A DNA stretch of 64,000 nt, taken from Thiomicrorhabdus lithotrophica. GTDB taxonomy: Bacteria; Pseudomonadota; Gammaproteobacteria; Thiomicrospirales; Thiomicrospiraceae. A program made the position numbers and the translations under genes. The stretch's first letter is position 1; each line of letters opens with the position of its first letter. The stretch covers positions 1,302,001 to 1,366,000 of the forward strand of contig NZ_CP102381.1 of assembly GCF_029201445.1 (NCBI RefSeq), given 5' to 3'. Positions 1 through 10,022 of this stretch are shown here, one piece after another. The notes below the pieces were generated by a model. That model was not told the DNA's origin. It saw only the letters and a list, made by a program, of their open reading frames with translations, and did no database searches.

Positions 1-766
1 CTACTTGTCCAGCAATGGCTGAACCTGAACCAATTTTAACATTATGAGCAATGTGTACTTGATTATCGATTATGCAATTATCTTCAATAATTGTATCCTC
101 AATAGCACCTCTATCAATGGTCACATTATTACCAATAGATACATCATTACCTATTATAACTTTCCCAACCTGAGGAATCTTTACCCATTGCCCTTGGTTA
201 TTTGCCCAACCAAAACCATCTCCGCCAATTACTGCACCAGCTTCAATTATGACATTATTACCAATGATACAATCATGACAAATCGTCACATTAGAACCAA
301 TTTTGCAATTTTTACCGATTTGAACATTTTCTTCAAGGACTACGCCAGCTGACAATAAAGTTCCATTACCTACAACACAATCTGCTTGAACAACTACATT
401 TTCTGAGATAAATACGGAATCAGAAACTTTTACGCTTGAGTTGATTACAGCACTGGGATGTTTTGACTCAAGCACGTTTTTAGTCGGATTCAAACATTGA
501 GCAACAAGTGCATAAACATAATACGGGTTATCTACAAGGATTTGAGTGTTAGAAGTGAATCCGAGCATTTTTTTGCTCAGAATGACCACTCCTGCCTGAG
601 TGGTTTCTAAAAAATGTTCATATTTTTTATCGGTTAAAAATGATACTTCATTACTAAGAGCCTTATCTAAACTCGAAACTTGTGATATTTCTATAGATTC
701 GTCACCAATAAACTCGAAGTCAACTCCTTTCTCGTGCAGAAAGGTAAGAATATGTTGAAGCTGCAC
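1..766 (-). CDS. lpxD: UDP-3-O-acylglucosamine N-acyltransferase LpxD (3' end cut by window edge)
   Basis: LpxD adds the second hydroxyacyl chain during lipid A synthesis, using acyl-ACP in the cytoplasm. About 255 of the usual 340 residues are present. An N-terminal uridine-binding region is followed by many left-handed beta-helix hexapeptides (for example IGNNV, IGKNC, IGSNV). The motif DNQVHIAHN near residue 237 carries the expected catalytic His. The likely start is GTG at 766, preceded by a GGGG ribosome-binding run; it lies 14 bases after the Skp gene. The order Skp then LpxD behind BamA is the normal envelope operon. The reading frame is open to the window edge. Identification is secure. 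Confidence 0.95.
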   Translation of the reverse strand, partial: MQLQHILTFLHEKGVDFEFIGDESIEISQVSSLDKALSNEVSFLTDKKYEHFLETTQAGVVILSKKMLGFTSNTQILVDNPYYVYALVAQCLNPTKNVLESKHPSAVINSSVKVSDSVFISENVVVQADCVVGNGTLLSAGVVLEENVQIGKNCKIGSNVTICHDCIIGNNVIIEAGAVIGGDGFGWANNQGQWVKIPQVGKVIIGNDVSIGNNVTIDRGAIEDTIIEDNCIIDNQVHIAHNVKIGSGSAIAGQV

Positions 767-780
767 ACTACACCCCAGAA

Positions 781-1317
781 TTATTTGTTAAATTCAGAAC
801 GTTGTTTCGTGCTAATTGTCTTTAAATGCTTTAAAACATCTTTTGTGATATCAATACGCTCGTTTGTGTAAGCAATACCTTCATAAAGAATCAGATCAAA
901 ACCTTCCTTTTTACCAATGGCTTTAATTGCATCATTCACGACATTTTGTAATTTGGCCAATTCTTCATTTCGTCTAAGGTTCAATAATTCTTGAACATCA
1001 TTACGACGACGTTGGATTTCGCGCGTTAACATTGAAATCTCACGTTCTTTACTAATTTTTTGCGCATCACTCATGGCGGCTTTGTTTTTTTGATAAGCTG
1101 ATTGTTGCTTTTCTAACTTACCTGCTAAACTTTTCAACTCTGCTTGCTGTGGTGAAAACTCTTTTTCTAAAGATGCTGTTGCTGATTTTGCCTGGGGTGC
1201 TTGCTCTAATAATAAAGCAACATTAACAACACCTAATTTTGCACCATCTTGCGAAAAAGATGCTGTTGAAAAAGCCAAAATGCAAATTGCAAAAGTTAGT
1301 TTGAAAAGTTTATGCAT
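781..1317 (-). CDS. skp: Periplasmic chaperone Skp/OmpH
   Basis: Skp is a periplasmic holdase that carries unfolded outer-membrane proteins to the BAM complex. The product is about 178 residues. A signal peptide (MHKLFKLTFAICILAFSTAS) precedes a short conserved LGVVNVALLLEQAP-type strand and a long charged coiled-coil segment (about residues 45-120), the tentacle architecture of the family. An ATG nine bases upstream (1326) is also possible; I prefer 1317 because a GGATGG sequence is spaced well for it. It lies between bamA and lpxD on the same strand, as in E. coli. Confidence 0.93.
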   Translation of the reverse strand: MHKLFKLTFAICILAFSTASFSQDGAKLGVVNVALLLEQAPQAKSATASLEKEFSPQQAELKSLAGKLEKQQSAYQKNKAAMSDAQKISKEREISMLTREIQRRRNDVQELLNLRRNEELAKLQNVVNDAIKAIGKKEGFDLILYEGIAYTNERIDITKDVLKHLKTISTKQRSEFNK

Positions 1318-1435
1318 TGAATCCATCCGTATTTTTTTCTGTTTTATAAATGCGTTTCAAGATTTTACCTTAAAAAAAATCTTGATGTATACAAAGACGA
1401 TTAAAATTCACCTTATCGCCAGCTTTATTCAAGAC

Positions 1436-3742
1436 TTAAAACCCACCACCCAATGTGAATTGAAAGGTCTGAAGGTCATCATCAGCATCTGAATATGCGA
1501 TTGGACGTGCAATACTGAAGGTTAAAGGTCCTACTGGAGTAATCCAAGAAACACCAAGTCCAGTAGACGTTCTTAACTCTCCAAGCTCAACGGCATCGAA
1601 GTCAGAAAAGACATTACCAAAGTCAAAGAACCAACTTAAACGCGCGTTACTAGAGTCCTCAATAAATGGAACCGGTAACACAACAGCAGCTGTACCGGTC
1701 AATTTAACACTTCCACCAGTAGGTCGATCACTTCCATCGTCAGTCAAGCTGTAACGTGGTCCCAATGAGTTAGGTTCAAATCCTCTTACCGTTCCGATAC
1801 CACCTGCGTAAAAAGTCTCATAAAAAGGTAACTCGGTTGCGTCACCATAACCATCACCAAATGCTAAACCAGTCTTTAACTGTAAGGTAAAGTTTTTACT
1901 TAATGGCTGGAACCAGCTTTCATTAGCGTAAACTTTATAATAAGGCGTATCTGATGTTGAAGGCAATACGGCTTCGACAGATAGGCTTGTTTTTTGACCA
2001 TCTGAAGGGAAATAGAAAGCGTTTGTTGTATTGTGAGTCCATCCAATAGAAGCGATAATAGAATTACTTGTTTTACCATTTTCGTCTATGTAATCACTAC
2101 AGAAACTAAAAGAATCTGAACAAACGAGGTCTTGCGAATCAAACTTTAGTCCATAAGTTAAAGAATTATTTTCACTTAATGGATAACCCAAAGACAGCCT
2201 TACACCCAGATTATTCGTTGTATAGTCTGCAATATCTAACTCATCGGCATCAATTTCACTATAGTAAAGCGACACACCTAAACTCACACCATCATCAGTA
2301 AAATAAGGGTTTGTTACCCCTATATCTGCGGACTTTCTTGCTGCACTAGTAGCGACATTAAAATTCAGCTTGTGCCCACTCCCTATAAAGTTACGTTCAG
2401 AAACACCTAAGTTAAAACTGACACCATCTAACTGAGAGTAACCGACACCTGCTGAAAACGACCCCGTTGGCTGCTCTTCAACTTTGACCACTAAATCAAC
2501 CTGGTCTTGAGAAACACGCTTGGTTTCAATATCTGTACTTTTGAAAAAACCTACTCGCTGTAGACGTTCTTTTGACTGACGAACCATCTTTAATGAATAA
2601 GGAGCACTTTCTAATTGACGCATCTCTCTACGAATAACATGATCTCTAGTACGAGTATTACCCTCTATCTCTACACGACGAATATAAACACGTTTTTTTG
2701 GATCGACTTTAAAGTTTAAAGCAATCGTTCTATTTTCTCTATCTAATAAAGTATCTGGCGTAACATCAGCAAAGGCATAACCCTCTTCACTTAATCGATC
2801 ACGAATTGCATTAACTGCTGATATAACTGCACTTCGTGAAAAAACATCCCCTTTTTTAAAGGCTGTTAAAGCTTCAAGCTCTTTTTTATCAACAATCAGC
2901 TCACCCAAATATTGAATATCTGAAATAGTGTATTGCGCGCCTTCAGTCATATTAATAGTTGTAAACACTTTGGTTTTATCAGCTGAAATACTTACTTGAG
3001 AGGACCTAATCTTAAACTCAGCATATCCTCTATCCAGGTAGTATGACTTAATGGTCTCAATATCCGCTTCCATCTTAGGTTTTGAGTATTTATCCCCGCT
3101 ACCAAAACTTGCATTTTCAGTCACCTGCATCTGCGACTTTAAACGCTGGTCAGGATAGATTTTGTTACCCACTAGATTAATACGACCGATTGTAGCGGGC
3201 TCACCTTCATTAATATCGATTTTAAGTTCAACTCGATTACGAGGTAGTTCAGTGGTTACAATATTAATGACTGCGGCATAATAACCCTGGTTTTGGTATC
3301 GACGCTTCAAATCAACAACCACTTGGTCCATTTGAACATGGTTATAAATGCGACCTTTTTTGATACCCAAGCCGTCTAGTGCGGTATTTAACACATCAGT
3401 TTCAATCAATGAGTTACCTTCAATCTTAATTTCTGCAATAGAAGGTCTTTCAACAACTTTAATTACGAGCGTTCCATCATCTCTTTTATATAAAGAAACA
3501 TCCTGAAAGAATCCAGTCTTGTATAAACGCTGAATACTTTCTTGGGTTGTTCGGCTGTCTAAGTTTTGTCCTGGACTGATTGACAGGTAACTGTTAATAG
3601 TTTCAAAACCAATCTTATTGGATCCTTCAACTTTAATCTCTTTTACAGTAAAAGCGAGAGCCAAGCTAGGCGTGAATAATAGGGAAGCGATTGCTGCCGA
3701 TAAAATGGTATTCGTAGATTTTTTTTGAAACATATTAACCAT
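1436..3742 (-). CDS. bamA: Outer membrane protein assembly factor BamA
   Basis: BamA is the central pore of the machine that folds and inserts outer-membrane beta-barrels. The 768-residue protein has a signal peptide (cleavage near ALA-FTV, residue 30), five POTRA repeats to about residue 430, and a C-terminal 16-strand barrel. The VRGF loop-6 motif lies near residue 653. The chain ends in an aromatic beta-signal (QFTLGGGF). Length is close to the usual 790-810. The start overlaps the end of rseP by eight bases, indicating translational coupling within the envelope operon. Confidence 0.97.
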   Translation of the reverse strand: MVNMFQKKSTNTILSAAIASLLFTPSLALAFTVKEIKVEGSNKIGFETINSYLSISPGQNLDSRTTQESIQRLYKTGFFQDVSLYKRDDGTLVIKVVERPSIAEIKIEGNSLIETDVLNTALDGLGIKKGRIYNHVQMDQVVVDLKRRYQNQGYYAAVINIVTTELPRNRVELKIDINEGEPATIGRINLVGNKIYPDQRLKSQMQVTENASFGSGDKYSKPKMEADIETIKSYYLDRGYAEFKIRSSQVSISADKTKVFTTINMTEGAQYTISDIQYLGELIVDKKELEALTAFKKGDVFSRSAVISAVNAIRDRLSEEGYAFADVTPDTLLDRENRTIALNFKVDPKKRVYIRRVEIEGNTRTRDHVIRREMRQLESAPYSLKMVRQSKERLQRVGFFKSTDIETKRVSQDQVDLVVKVEEQPTGSFSAGVGYSQLDGVSFNLGVSERNFIGSGHKLNFNVATSAARKSADIGVTNPYFTDDGVSLGVSLYYSEIDADELDIADYTTNNLGVRLSLGYPLSENNSLTYGLKFDSQDLVCSDSFSFCSDYIDENGKTSNSIIASIGWTHNTTNAFYFPSDGQKTSLSVEAVLPSTSDTPYYKVYANESWFQPLSKNFTLQLKTGLAFGDGYGDATELPFYETFYAGGIGTVRGFEPNSLGPRYSLTDDGSDRPTGGSVKLTGTAAVVLPVPFIEDSSNARLSWFFDFGNVFSDFDAVELGELRTSTGLGVSWITPVGPLTFSIARPIAYSDADDDLQTFQFTLGGGF

Positions 3743-5135
3743 GAGAAATTCTTATTACATCATTAAATAAGGCAACAAACGTAAGACCAACGATAACCAT
3801 TAGCCCAAATGTTTGTCCAACCACCATAACTCGTTCACTCACTGGTGAACCTTTAATCATTTCGATGAGGTAATACATTAAATGCCCCCCATCCAAAACT
3901 GGAATTGGTAATAAATTTAAAATACCAATACTTAAACTCAACAAACCAACCAAACTTAAAAAAGCTACCAGGCCTGATTGAATGGCTTGCCCTGAAAACT
4001 GTGCGATACTTAGTGGTCCAGATAAGTTTTTAGTACTTACTTCCCCAATAACCATGCGCTTAAGCATAACAATGCTCATAACAAACAAATCAATACTACG
4101 TTGATAGCCTTTTTCGAACGCCTCAAAAAAACCATATTGAATGTTTGCCATGTAAGGTTTGAGTGTATTCTCATCAACAAATACACCAACACCCATTCTG
4201 CCTACTTTCTGACCATCTTCTAACACTGATGAATCTAGCTTAATCTGAGCATCATAAATAGCATTATCACGTTCAAATACGACCTTTACAACCTTATTTG
4301 GATGAGACTGCACTACTTTAACAAAGTCTTGCCAACTATAGATAAGGTTTTCATCAATAGATAACACTTTATCGCCAGAAAGCATGCCCTCTTTATTGGC
4401 AGGTCCATTTTCCAGAATCTCGCCTAATATAGCAGGGATTATAGGTTTTGAGGGTAAAAAACCTAACTGAGCTAACCAGTTCTGATTTGGCTGGTTAATA
4501 TCAATACGCGACAATGAAACTTCATGAATCGAGATAACATCAGTTTCTTCAATATTTTGAAAGCTAATACTGATCGCCTTTTCTCCACTCGCGAGTGATT
4601 GCAAAAGCTGTTGATGAACCATTTGCCAGCTAAATACTTCATTGCCATTTACTTGAGTAACCGACCAGGCCTGGTTATTTGAAAAATAGTTTAATTCTGA
4701 GTTTTGTTTAACTGCCTTTTCTAATGGTGAATTGACCGCTAAACCATTAACAATCGGTTTCATACCGGTTACACCGACCATATACATAATTGCAAAAACA
4801 AGTAGAGCAAAAATTAAATTAATTAGAGGGCCTGCCAAAACAACCGCAAAACGTCTGTATACAGACTGCCTATTAAACGCCCTTAAAACATCATTAGGTG
4901 AAACATAATCTTCACGCTCATCTGCAAATTTAACGTAGCCACCTAGTGGTATTTGACCGATAACAAACTCTGTTTCTTTACCTTGGCGACTATAGATTGG
5001 CTTACCAAAGCCTATTGAGAACTTTATTACTTTAATATTGAAATAACGAGCTACTTGATAATGACCCCATTCGTGAATGGTGACAATCAACCCCATTACA
5101 ACAACAAATCCAAGTATAGACCACAGAATATCCAT
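3735..5135 (-). CDS. rseP: RIP zinc metalloprotease RseP
   Basis: RseP is the inner-membrane site-2 protease that cleaves anti-sigma-E after DegS and clears signal-peptide remnants. The zinc motif HEWGH is at about residues 21-25 in the first membrane helix, two PDZ domains occupy the middle, and the second active-site motif LDGGH lies near residue 413. The 466-residue length fits the family. A TTG at 5144 is possible, but the ATG at 5135 is better spaced from a GAG motif. Two copies of the CAGGCCTG palindrome lie inside this gene, encoding SGLV and NQAW. It directly follows cdsA, without dxr between. Confidence 0.96.
   Translation of the reverse strand: MDILWSILGFVVVMGLIVTIHEWGHYQVARYFNIKVIKFSIGFGKPIYSRQGKETEFVIGQIPLGGYVKFADEREDYVSPNDVLRAFNRQSVYRRFAVVLAGPLINLIFALLVFAIMYMVGVTGMKPIVNGLAVNSPLEKAVKQNSELNYFSNNQAWSVTQVNGNEVFSWQMVHQQLLQSLASGEKAISISFQNIEETDVISIHEVSLSRIDINQPNQNWLAQLGFLPSKPIIPAILGEILENGPANKEGMLSGDKVLSIDENLIYSWQDFVKVVQSHPNKVVKVVFERDNAIYDAQIKLDSSVLEDGQKVGRMGVGVFVDENTLKPYMANIQYGFFEAFEKGYQRSIDLFVMSIVMLKRMVIGEVSTKNLSGPLSIAQFSGQAIQSGLVAFLSLVGLLSLSIGILNLLPIPVLDGGHLMYYLIEMIKGSPVSERVMVVGQTFGLMVIVGLTFVALFNDVIRISHG
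3967..3976. repeat. CAGGCCTG palindrome, coding copy in rseP
   Basis: ACCAGGCCTG in rseP. It is read in the xGL frame (SGLV). Confidence 0.8.
4664..4675. repeat. ACCAGGCCTGGT palindrome, coding copy in rseP
   Basis: Full 12-base palindrome inside rseP, read in the QAW frame (NNQAWSV) within the region linked to the first PDZ domain. Confidence 0.9.
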
Positions 5136-5156
5136 CAATGACAACTCAGTAAAAGT

Positions 5157-5969
5157 TTAAACAGCAACACTAAAGTGCCAGGCTAAATACAGCATAGGTA
5201 CAGCGATAATTAAACTGTCTATACGATCCAGAATACCTCCATGTCCTGGGAGGATTTTACCACTGTCCTTTAAGCCTACCTGACGCTTTAAAACACTCTC
5301 AAACAGATCTCCAAATACAGAAAAAACTGAAATTAAAGTGAGTATCAACGCTAAAAAAGTCAACGCAACATTTAACTGTGGCTGTAAAAAATAGAGAACA
5401 ATAAAAGAAATAATAAGTGTCAGAAACGCTCCACCAAAGACACCTTCCCAAGTCTTACCTGGACTAACATGCAATGCAAGTTTGGTTTTACCAAAACGTC
5501 TACCACTGAAATAAGCACCTGTATCAATAGCCCAAACAAGTGACATGCTTAACAATAAAATAAGAGGTCCAAACTCACCTCTGAACTGCGCCATAGAAAC
5601 CACAAATAGAATAACGGCTAAAACACCGATCAACATAATAAAACCAACCGACTGACTCCCCACTTTTCCCTTGGTTTTTTGAAAACGCATAACTATAGAA
5701 ATAAGAACTGCCGCTTCAAGTAAAGTTAATAGTGCAATGTTTTGAATGGTAAAATTATCAATCGCATAATTGGCTCCGACCACAATACCCAGTGCATAAA
5801 TGAGGCGAAGAGCAGGCACTTTTAATTGTGCAAAAGCAGCCCATTCCCAGGCGGCGATAAAACCAACAAACAACAACACCCCTTTCCAAACCAAATCAGA
5901 AGAAAAGAATAAAGCCCAAATAGAAAGTACAACTAATACGATTGCTGTTATCACTCTTTGCTTTAACAT
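5157..5969 (-). CDS. cdsA: Phosphatidate cytidylyltransferase CdsA
   Basis: CdsA makes CDP-diacylglycerol from phosphatidate and CTP, the branch point to all phospholipids. The 270-residue protein is highly hydrophobic with about eight membrane segments. The CDP-alcohol signature S-x-x-KR-x(4)-KD-x-G, followed by GHGGILDRIDSL, is present near residues 223-250. It overlaps uppS by seven bases and is followed by rseP after a short gap, so the three are probably co-transcribed. Confidence 0.96.
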   Translation of the reverse strand: MLKQRVITAIVLVVLSIWALFFSSDLVWKGVLLFVGFIAAWEWAAFAQLKVPALRLIYALGIVVGANYAIDNFTIQNIALLTLLEAAVLISIVMRFQKTKGKVGSQSVGFIMLIGVLAVILFVVSMAQFRGEFGPLILLLSMSLVWAIDTGAYFSGRRFGKTKLALHVSPGKTWEGVFGGAFLTLIISFIVLYFLQPQLNVALTFLALILTLISVFSVFGDLFESVLKRQVGLKDSGKILPGHGGILDRIDSLIIAVPMLYLAWHFSVAV

Positions 5970-6700
5970 TTTTTTGTTACCTGCTCACTAGTTTGACCGA
6001 AACGACGTTCTCTCTTAGAAAAAGAGTCTATCGCCGAATCCAATTCTTTCTCACCATAATCTGGCCAAAGTGTATCTGTGAAATAGAGTTCTGCGTAAGC
6101 CATTTGCCAAATCAAAAAGTTACTAATTCTTTGTTCACCACCTGTTCTAATTAATAGATCAGGTTCAGCGATATCAGATAATGCAATAAACCCACCTAAA
6201 GCTTCTTCCGTTAGTTCAGATACAGAAGAGTTAGGATTCGCTAACTGCCATTGTTTAACTGCCTCAACTATATCTGCACGACCACCATAATTAGCAGCAA
6301 TCGTTAAAACCAATCCAGTATTATCTTTAGTAAGCTCTTCTGCCAAAGCAATGTGGCTTTGTATTTCTAGATTAAAAGCAGAACGATCGCCAATAATACG
6401 CAACTGGACATTATTTTCAGATAGTTTGTTAACTTCTTTCTGCAAAGCCATTAAAAACAAGCCCATCAACTTATTGACTTCATCTTTTGGACGCTTCCAG
6501 TTTTCAGTACTAAACGCAAACAAGGTCAAAGCCTCTACACCAATTTCAGAACAGTAAGATACAATTCGTTTAACGGCGTTCAACCCCTTTTGATGCCCTA
6601 CAAACCTAGGTAACAGACGTTTTTTCGCCCAACGACCATTGCCATCCATAATAATGCCAATATGCTTAGGTAAATTGGGATTTTTAGTAACTTCTGACAA
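5963..6700 (-). CDS. uppS: Undecaprenyl diphosphate synthase UppS
   Basis: UppS condenses isopentenyl diphosphate onto farnesyl diphosphate to make the C55 carrier lipid for peptidoglycan and O-antigen. The signature MDGNGRW gives catalytic Asp19; FSTENWKRP and the C-terminal EPDLLIRTGGE with AYAELYF are all intact. The start is an unusual TTG at 6700, supported by a TGGAG ribosome-binding site eight bases upstream; the next Met is inside the active-site motif. The gene begins just after a terminator that follows frr, so it may have its own promoter. Confidence 0.96.
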   Translation of the reverse strand: MSEVTKNPNLPKHIGIIMDGNGRWAKKRLLPRFVGHQKGLNAVKRIVSYCSEIGVEALTLFAFSTENWKRPKDEVNKLMGLFLMALQKEVNKLSENNVQLRIIGDRSAFNLEIQSHIALAEELTKDNTGLVLTIAANYGGRADIVEAVKQWQLANPNSSVSELTEEALGGFIALSDIAEPDLLIRTGGEQRISNFLIWQMAYAELYFTDTLWPDYGEKELDSAIDSFSKRERRFGQTSEQVTKKC

Positions 6701-6714
6701 AACAACTCCAAAAA

Positions 6715-6757
6715 AACAAAAAACGGCCCTAGAGACTTCTTACTCTAAGGCCGTTTT
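6715..6757 (-). terminator. Rho-independent terminator after frr
   Basis: Read on the minus strand, a stem with outer arms AAAACGGCC and GGCCGTTTT and an inner five-pair helix is followed by a T-rich run. It lies 90 bases past the frr stop and just before the uppS start, so it separates the translation genes from the envelope genes. Confidence 0.8.
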
Positions 6758-6845
6758 ATGCACACAATTATGAATAAATAAACTGTAACAATAAAACCAG
6801 TCAATTATGCCGTAAATGTGTATAAATATCGACTTAATTTTAAGA

Positions 6846-7403
6846 CTAAACTTCCATCAAACTTGCTTCTTTTTCAGCCAGCATGGCATCAGCCTTTTTT
6901 ACCGCATCATCTGTTAGCTTTTGAATAGAGTCTTCTGCTCTGCGCGCATCATCTTCCGTCACGTCTTTTTCTTTCAACAACTCTTTAACATCATTGTTTG
7001 CGTCACGACGGACATTACGAATTGCTATACGAGCATTTTCAGCCTCTTGTCTTGCTACCTTAGTTAAATCACGACGACGCTCTTCAGTTAATGCTGGCAT
7101 TGGAATACGCATAGTATTTCCGTTAGTCACAGGATTCACCCCAAGATCAGAAATCATAATGGCTTTTTCAACAACAGCCACCATTGGTTGCTCCCAAGGC
7201 TGAACCGTTAGAGTACGAGCATCTTCAACATTGATATTAGCAACCTGGCTAATTGGCACCTGAGAACCATAATACTCAACCGTCACAGAATCTAAAATGC
7301 TCGGGTGAGCACGACCAGTTCTAATTTTAGCAAAATTGGTTTCTAAGTTATCAATAGACTTCTGCATTCTTGATTTAGCATCAGCTTGAATTTCATTTAA
7401 CAT
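6846..7403 (-). CDS. frr: Ribosome recycling factor
   Basis: Frr works with EF-G to split post-termination ribosomes. The product is 185 residues, exactly the usual size. It shows the conserved start (MLNEIQ..A..RM), the [12 protein letters not shown] motif and the C-terminal long-helix region rich in Lys, Asp and Glu. The start lies two bases after the pyrH stop, so pyrH and frr are co-transcribed. Confidence 0.97.
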   Translation of the reverse strand: MLNEIQADAKSRMQKSIDNLETNFAKIRTGRAHPSILDSVTVEYYGSQVPISQVANINVEDARTLTVQPWEQPMVAVVEKAIMISDLGVNPVTNGNTMRIPMPALTEERRRDLTKVARQEAENARIAIRNVRRDANNDVKELLKEKDVTEDDARRAEDSIQKLTDDAVKKADAMLAEKEASLMEV

Positions 7404-7405
7404 CT

Positions 7406-8125
7406 TTATGCTCCTGCACTTACCAAGGTGCCTTCATCTTCACCTTGAACAATTCTAATTACCGCATCATCTTTAAACATATCAAAGACACGAATAGGCA
7501 TATTATGGTCACGGCACAACACAAATGCAGTCATATCCATGACCTGTAAATTTTTCTGAATGACGTCATCATAGCTTAAATTCTGATAACGCGTTGCTGT
7601 TGAATCTTTAACTGGATCAGCCGTATAAATACCATCAACCTTGGTTGCTTTTAGAACGATATCGGCATCGATCTCAATACCACGTAACGCCGCTGCGGTA
7701 TCTGTTGTAAAAAATGGGCTTCCTGTTCCAGCCGCAAAAACTAATACTTCGCCATCAGCCAGCTGTTTTTTTACCGTATTAGCATTAAATCCAGATGATA
7801 CACCTTCAATAGACATAGCTGAAAGTACTTGAGATTTCATACCCATGCTTTCAATAACGTCTCTTAGAGCTAAAGCATTAATCACAGTCGCCATCATACC
7901 CATATGATCGCCAGTCGTACGCTGAATACCAGAACCTTGAATTTGAGCACCACGGAAAATATTCCCTCCGCCCACAACGATTCCAACTTCAACACCTAAA
8001 TCACGTAATGATTTCACTTGAGACACCACGCTTTTTAAAGTACCAGCATCTAAACCAAAGTCTCCATCACCCATTAAAGCTTCACCACTGAACTTTAACA
8101 ATATACGTTTATATTTAAGCGCCAT
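7406..8125 (-). CDS. pyrH: UMP kinase
   Basis: PyrH phosphorylates UMP to UDP, the first committed step from UMP to the other pyrimidine nucleotides. The amino-acid-kinase fold is shown by the N-terminal KFSGEALMG and VGGGNIFRG motifs and by the TDTAAALRG segment. I take ATG 8125, since an AGGGA motif sits six bases upstream of it but abuts the alternative ATG at 8131. A terminator separates it from tsf, so it may have its own promoter in the 130 bases upstream. Confidence 0.96.
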   Translation of the reverse strand: MALKYKRILLKFSGEALMGDGDFGLDAGTLKSVVSQVKSLRDLGVEVGIVVGGGNIFRGAQIQGSGIQRTTGDHMGMMATVINALALRDVIESMGMKSQVLSAMSIEGVSSGFNANTVKKQLADGEVLVFAAGTGSPFFTTDTAAALRGIEIDADIVLKATKVDGIYTADPVKDSTATRYQNLSYDDVIQKNLQVMDMTAFVLCRDHNMPIRVFDMFKDDAVIRIVQGEDEGTLVSAGA

Positions 8126-8258
8126 ATTCATTCCCTAATATTTTTTTGTATCAACCCAAAGCATTTTACAAGTATTTAACTTTATTTTCAGCTGTGTTAA
8201 CAAAAATCAAATTAAATCAATTACTTAGAAAAAACTCTTGATTAAAAAATCAACATAC

Positions 8259-8304
8259 AAAAAAGCCATAGCGGCCTCACTATAGAGTAAGGCTCTGCTA
8301 TGGC
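8259..8304 (-). terminator. Rho-independent terminator after tsf
   Basis: On the minus strand GCCATAGC pairs with GCTATGGC, with an inner GCC/GGC-type helix, followed by six T residues. It lies 17 bases past the tsf stop and marks the end of the rpsB-tsf unit. Confidence 0.9.
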
Positions 8305-8320
8305 TTAACAGTCAATTGAA

Positions 8321-9205
8321 TTAACCTGTAACCGCTTGCGCAGCCAAAGCAACTTCATCAGCGAAGTTTGTTTCTTCAATTTCAATACCTTCACCTACTT
8401 CCAAACGCATGAAAGAAGTTACTGTTGCATTATTAGCTTTTAAAAGTTTCTCAACCGTTTGATCAGGATCCTTGATAAACGACTGACCCACAAGTGTAAT
8501 TTCTTGTAGATACTTACGCATACGACCTTCAATCATTTTTTCAATGATTTCCATCGGCTTACCACTTTCTTGAGCCTGTTCGATTTGGAACTTACGTTCT
8601 TTCTCTAACATCTCTTGGTCAACGTCATCTGCAGTTAATGCAGATGGCTTAGCCGCTGCAACATGCATAGCGATATCACGAGAAAGCGCTGCATCACCAC
8701 CGTCCATAGCAACAACAACACCGATTTTTTCACCGTGCTTATATTGACCAATTTGACCTGTTGTTTCGATTAGTTCAAGACGACGAACAGCCATATTCTC
8801 ACCAATCTTAGCAATCAATTCACGACGAGTTACATCAACAGTTTTACCTGAAGCCATCGTCATACCCATAACCGCGTCAATATCTGTTGTATTGTTTGCT
8901 AATGCAATCGCTGCAATCTCGTCAGCAAATGCATTAAACTCATCGCCTTTAGCAACGAAATCAGTTTCACAGTTTACTTCTGCAATTACTGCTTTTTTAC
9001 CGTCTTCAGAAACAGCAATCGCAATTACACCTTCAGCTGCAACACGCCCTGCTTTCTTATCTGCACCAGCCATTCCCTTCTTACGAAGAAATTCAATTGC
9101 TGCATCCATATCACCGTCGACTTCTGCCAACGCTTTTTTACAATCCATCATTCCTGCGCCAGTAGATTCGCGCAGTTCTTTAACCATTGCTGCTGTAATA
9201 GCCAT
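8321..9205 (-). CDS. tsf: Elongation factor Ts
   Basis: EF-Ts is the nucleotide-exchange factor for EF-Tu. The 294-residue protein has the N-terminal UBA-like domain (VKELRESTGAGMMDCKKAL) and the conserved CETDFVAKGDEF motif that contacts EF-Tu, followed by the core subdomains. It is slightly longer than the E. coli protein (283). It is paired with rpsB, as in nearly all bacteria. Confidence 0.97.
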   Translation of the reverse strand: MAITAAMVKELRESTGAGMMDCKKALAEVDGDMDAAIEFLRKKGMAGADKKAGRVAAEGVIAIAVSEDGKKAVIAEVNCETDFVAKGDEFNAFADEIAAIALANNTTDIDAVMGMTMASGKTVDVTRRELIAKIGENMAVRRLELIETTGQIGQYKHGEKIGVVVAMDGGDAALSRDIAMHVAAAKPSALTADDVDQEMLEKERKFQIEQAQESGKPMEIIEKMIEGRMRKYLQEITLVGQSFIKDPDQTVEKLLKANNATVTSFMRLEVGEGIEIEETNFADEVALAAQAVTG

Positions 9206-9251
9206 TTTAAGATCCTTAATTTAAGAAAATTTAATCAAACTTAGCCTGGAG

Positions 9252-9267
9252 TTACCAGGCCTGGTTA
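9252..9267. repeat. TTACCAGGCCTGGTTA palindrome between rpsB and tsf
   Basis: A 12-base perfect core (9254-9265), one base off the full 16-mer, lies in the 76-base rpsB-tsf spacer. As RNA it would form a GC-rich hairpin, but no T-run follows. It could attenuate tsf or simply be a copy of the dispersed element. Confidence 0.85.
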
Positions 9268-9281
9268 ATTACATATTTTGT

Positions 9282-10022
9282 TTATTTAGCTTTCTTTTCG
9301 TCAGCTTCAACAAAATCATCACCTTCAACTGCAGTCGTAATGGTTTCTTTACCATCATTGATTGCATCTGCAGCAGCAGAAAGATATAAAGTGATTGCAC
9401 GGATAGCATCATCGTTACCAGGGATAACATAATCAACACCACGAGGGTCGTTGTTAGTATCAACAACACCAATAACTGGAATACCTAGGTTTTCTGCTTC
9501 TTGAATAGCAATCTTTTCATTACCAGTATCGATGATGAAAATAGCATCAGGCATAGCACGCATATCTTTAATACCACCTAAAGAAAGTTCTAACTTCGCT
9601 TTTTGGCGAGTCATAGTTAACGCTTCTCTTTTCGTGATCTTTTCAAAAGTACCATCTTGTTCCATTGCTTCAAGTTCTTTTAGACGCTTGATAGACTGTT
9701 TGATAGTTTTGAAGTTCGTTAACATACCACCTAACCAACGGTAATCAACGTAAGGCATACCACAACGCTTTGCTTCTTGAGCAACTAGCTCACGTGCAGC
9801 CTTTTTAGTACCAACAAATAATACTTTACCTTTGTTAGCAGCGATTCCACCCATCATGTTTAACGCATCGTTAAACATTGGTAGTGTTTTTTCTAAGTTA
9901 ACAATATGAATATTGTTACGAGCACCAAAGATGTATTCGTTCATCTTTGGGTTCCAATAACGAGTCTGGTGACCGAAATGAACACCAGCTTCTAGCATTT
10001 GACGCATGGTTACTTTTGCCAT
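9282..10022 (-). CDS. rpsB: 30S ribosomal protein S2
   Basis: S2 is a small-subunit protein needed for S1 docking. The 246-residue product shows the family start ([24 protein letters not shown]), the [12 protein letters not shown] motif and [12 protein letters not shown]. It opens the minus-strand cluster and has a good ribosome-binding site (GGAG eight bases upstream). The leader upstream probably carries an autoregulatory structure. Confidence 0.98.
   Translation of the reverse strand: MAKVTMRQMLEAGVHFGHQTRYWNPKMNEYIFGARNNIHIVNLEKTLPMFNDALNMMGGIAANKGKVLFVGTKKAARELVAQEAKRCGMPYVDYRWLGGMLTNFKTIKQSIKRLKELEAMEQDGTFEKITKREALTMTRQKAKLELSLGGIKDMRAMPDAIFIIDTGNEKIAIQEAENLGIPVIGVVDTNNDPRGVDYVIPGNDDAIRAITLYLSAAADAINDGKETITTAVEGDDFVEADEKKAK

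Noticed and set aside
44-352. Plus-strand reading frame of 102 codons
   Set aside because: It is the antisense shadow of lpxD, whose minus-strand translation has clear hexapeptide repeats.
8892-9224. Plus-strand frame of 110 codons over tsf
   Set aside because: Antisense of tsf; low-complexity composition and no ribosome-binding site.
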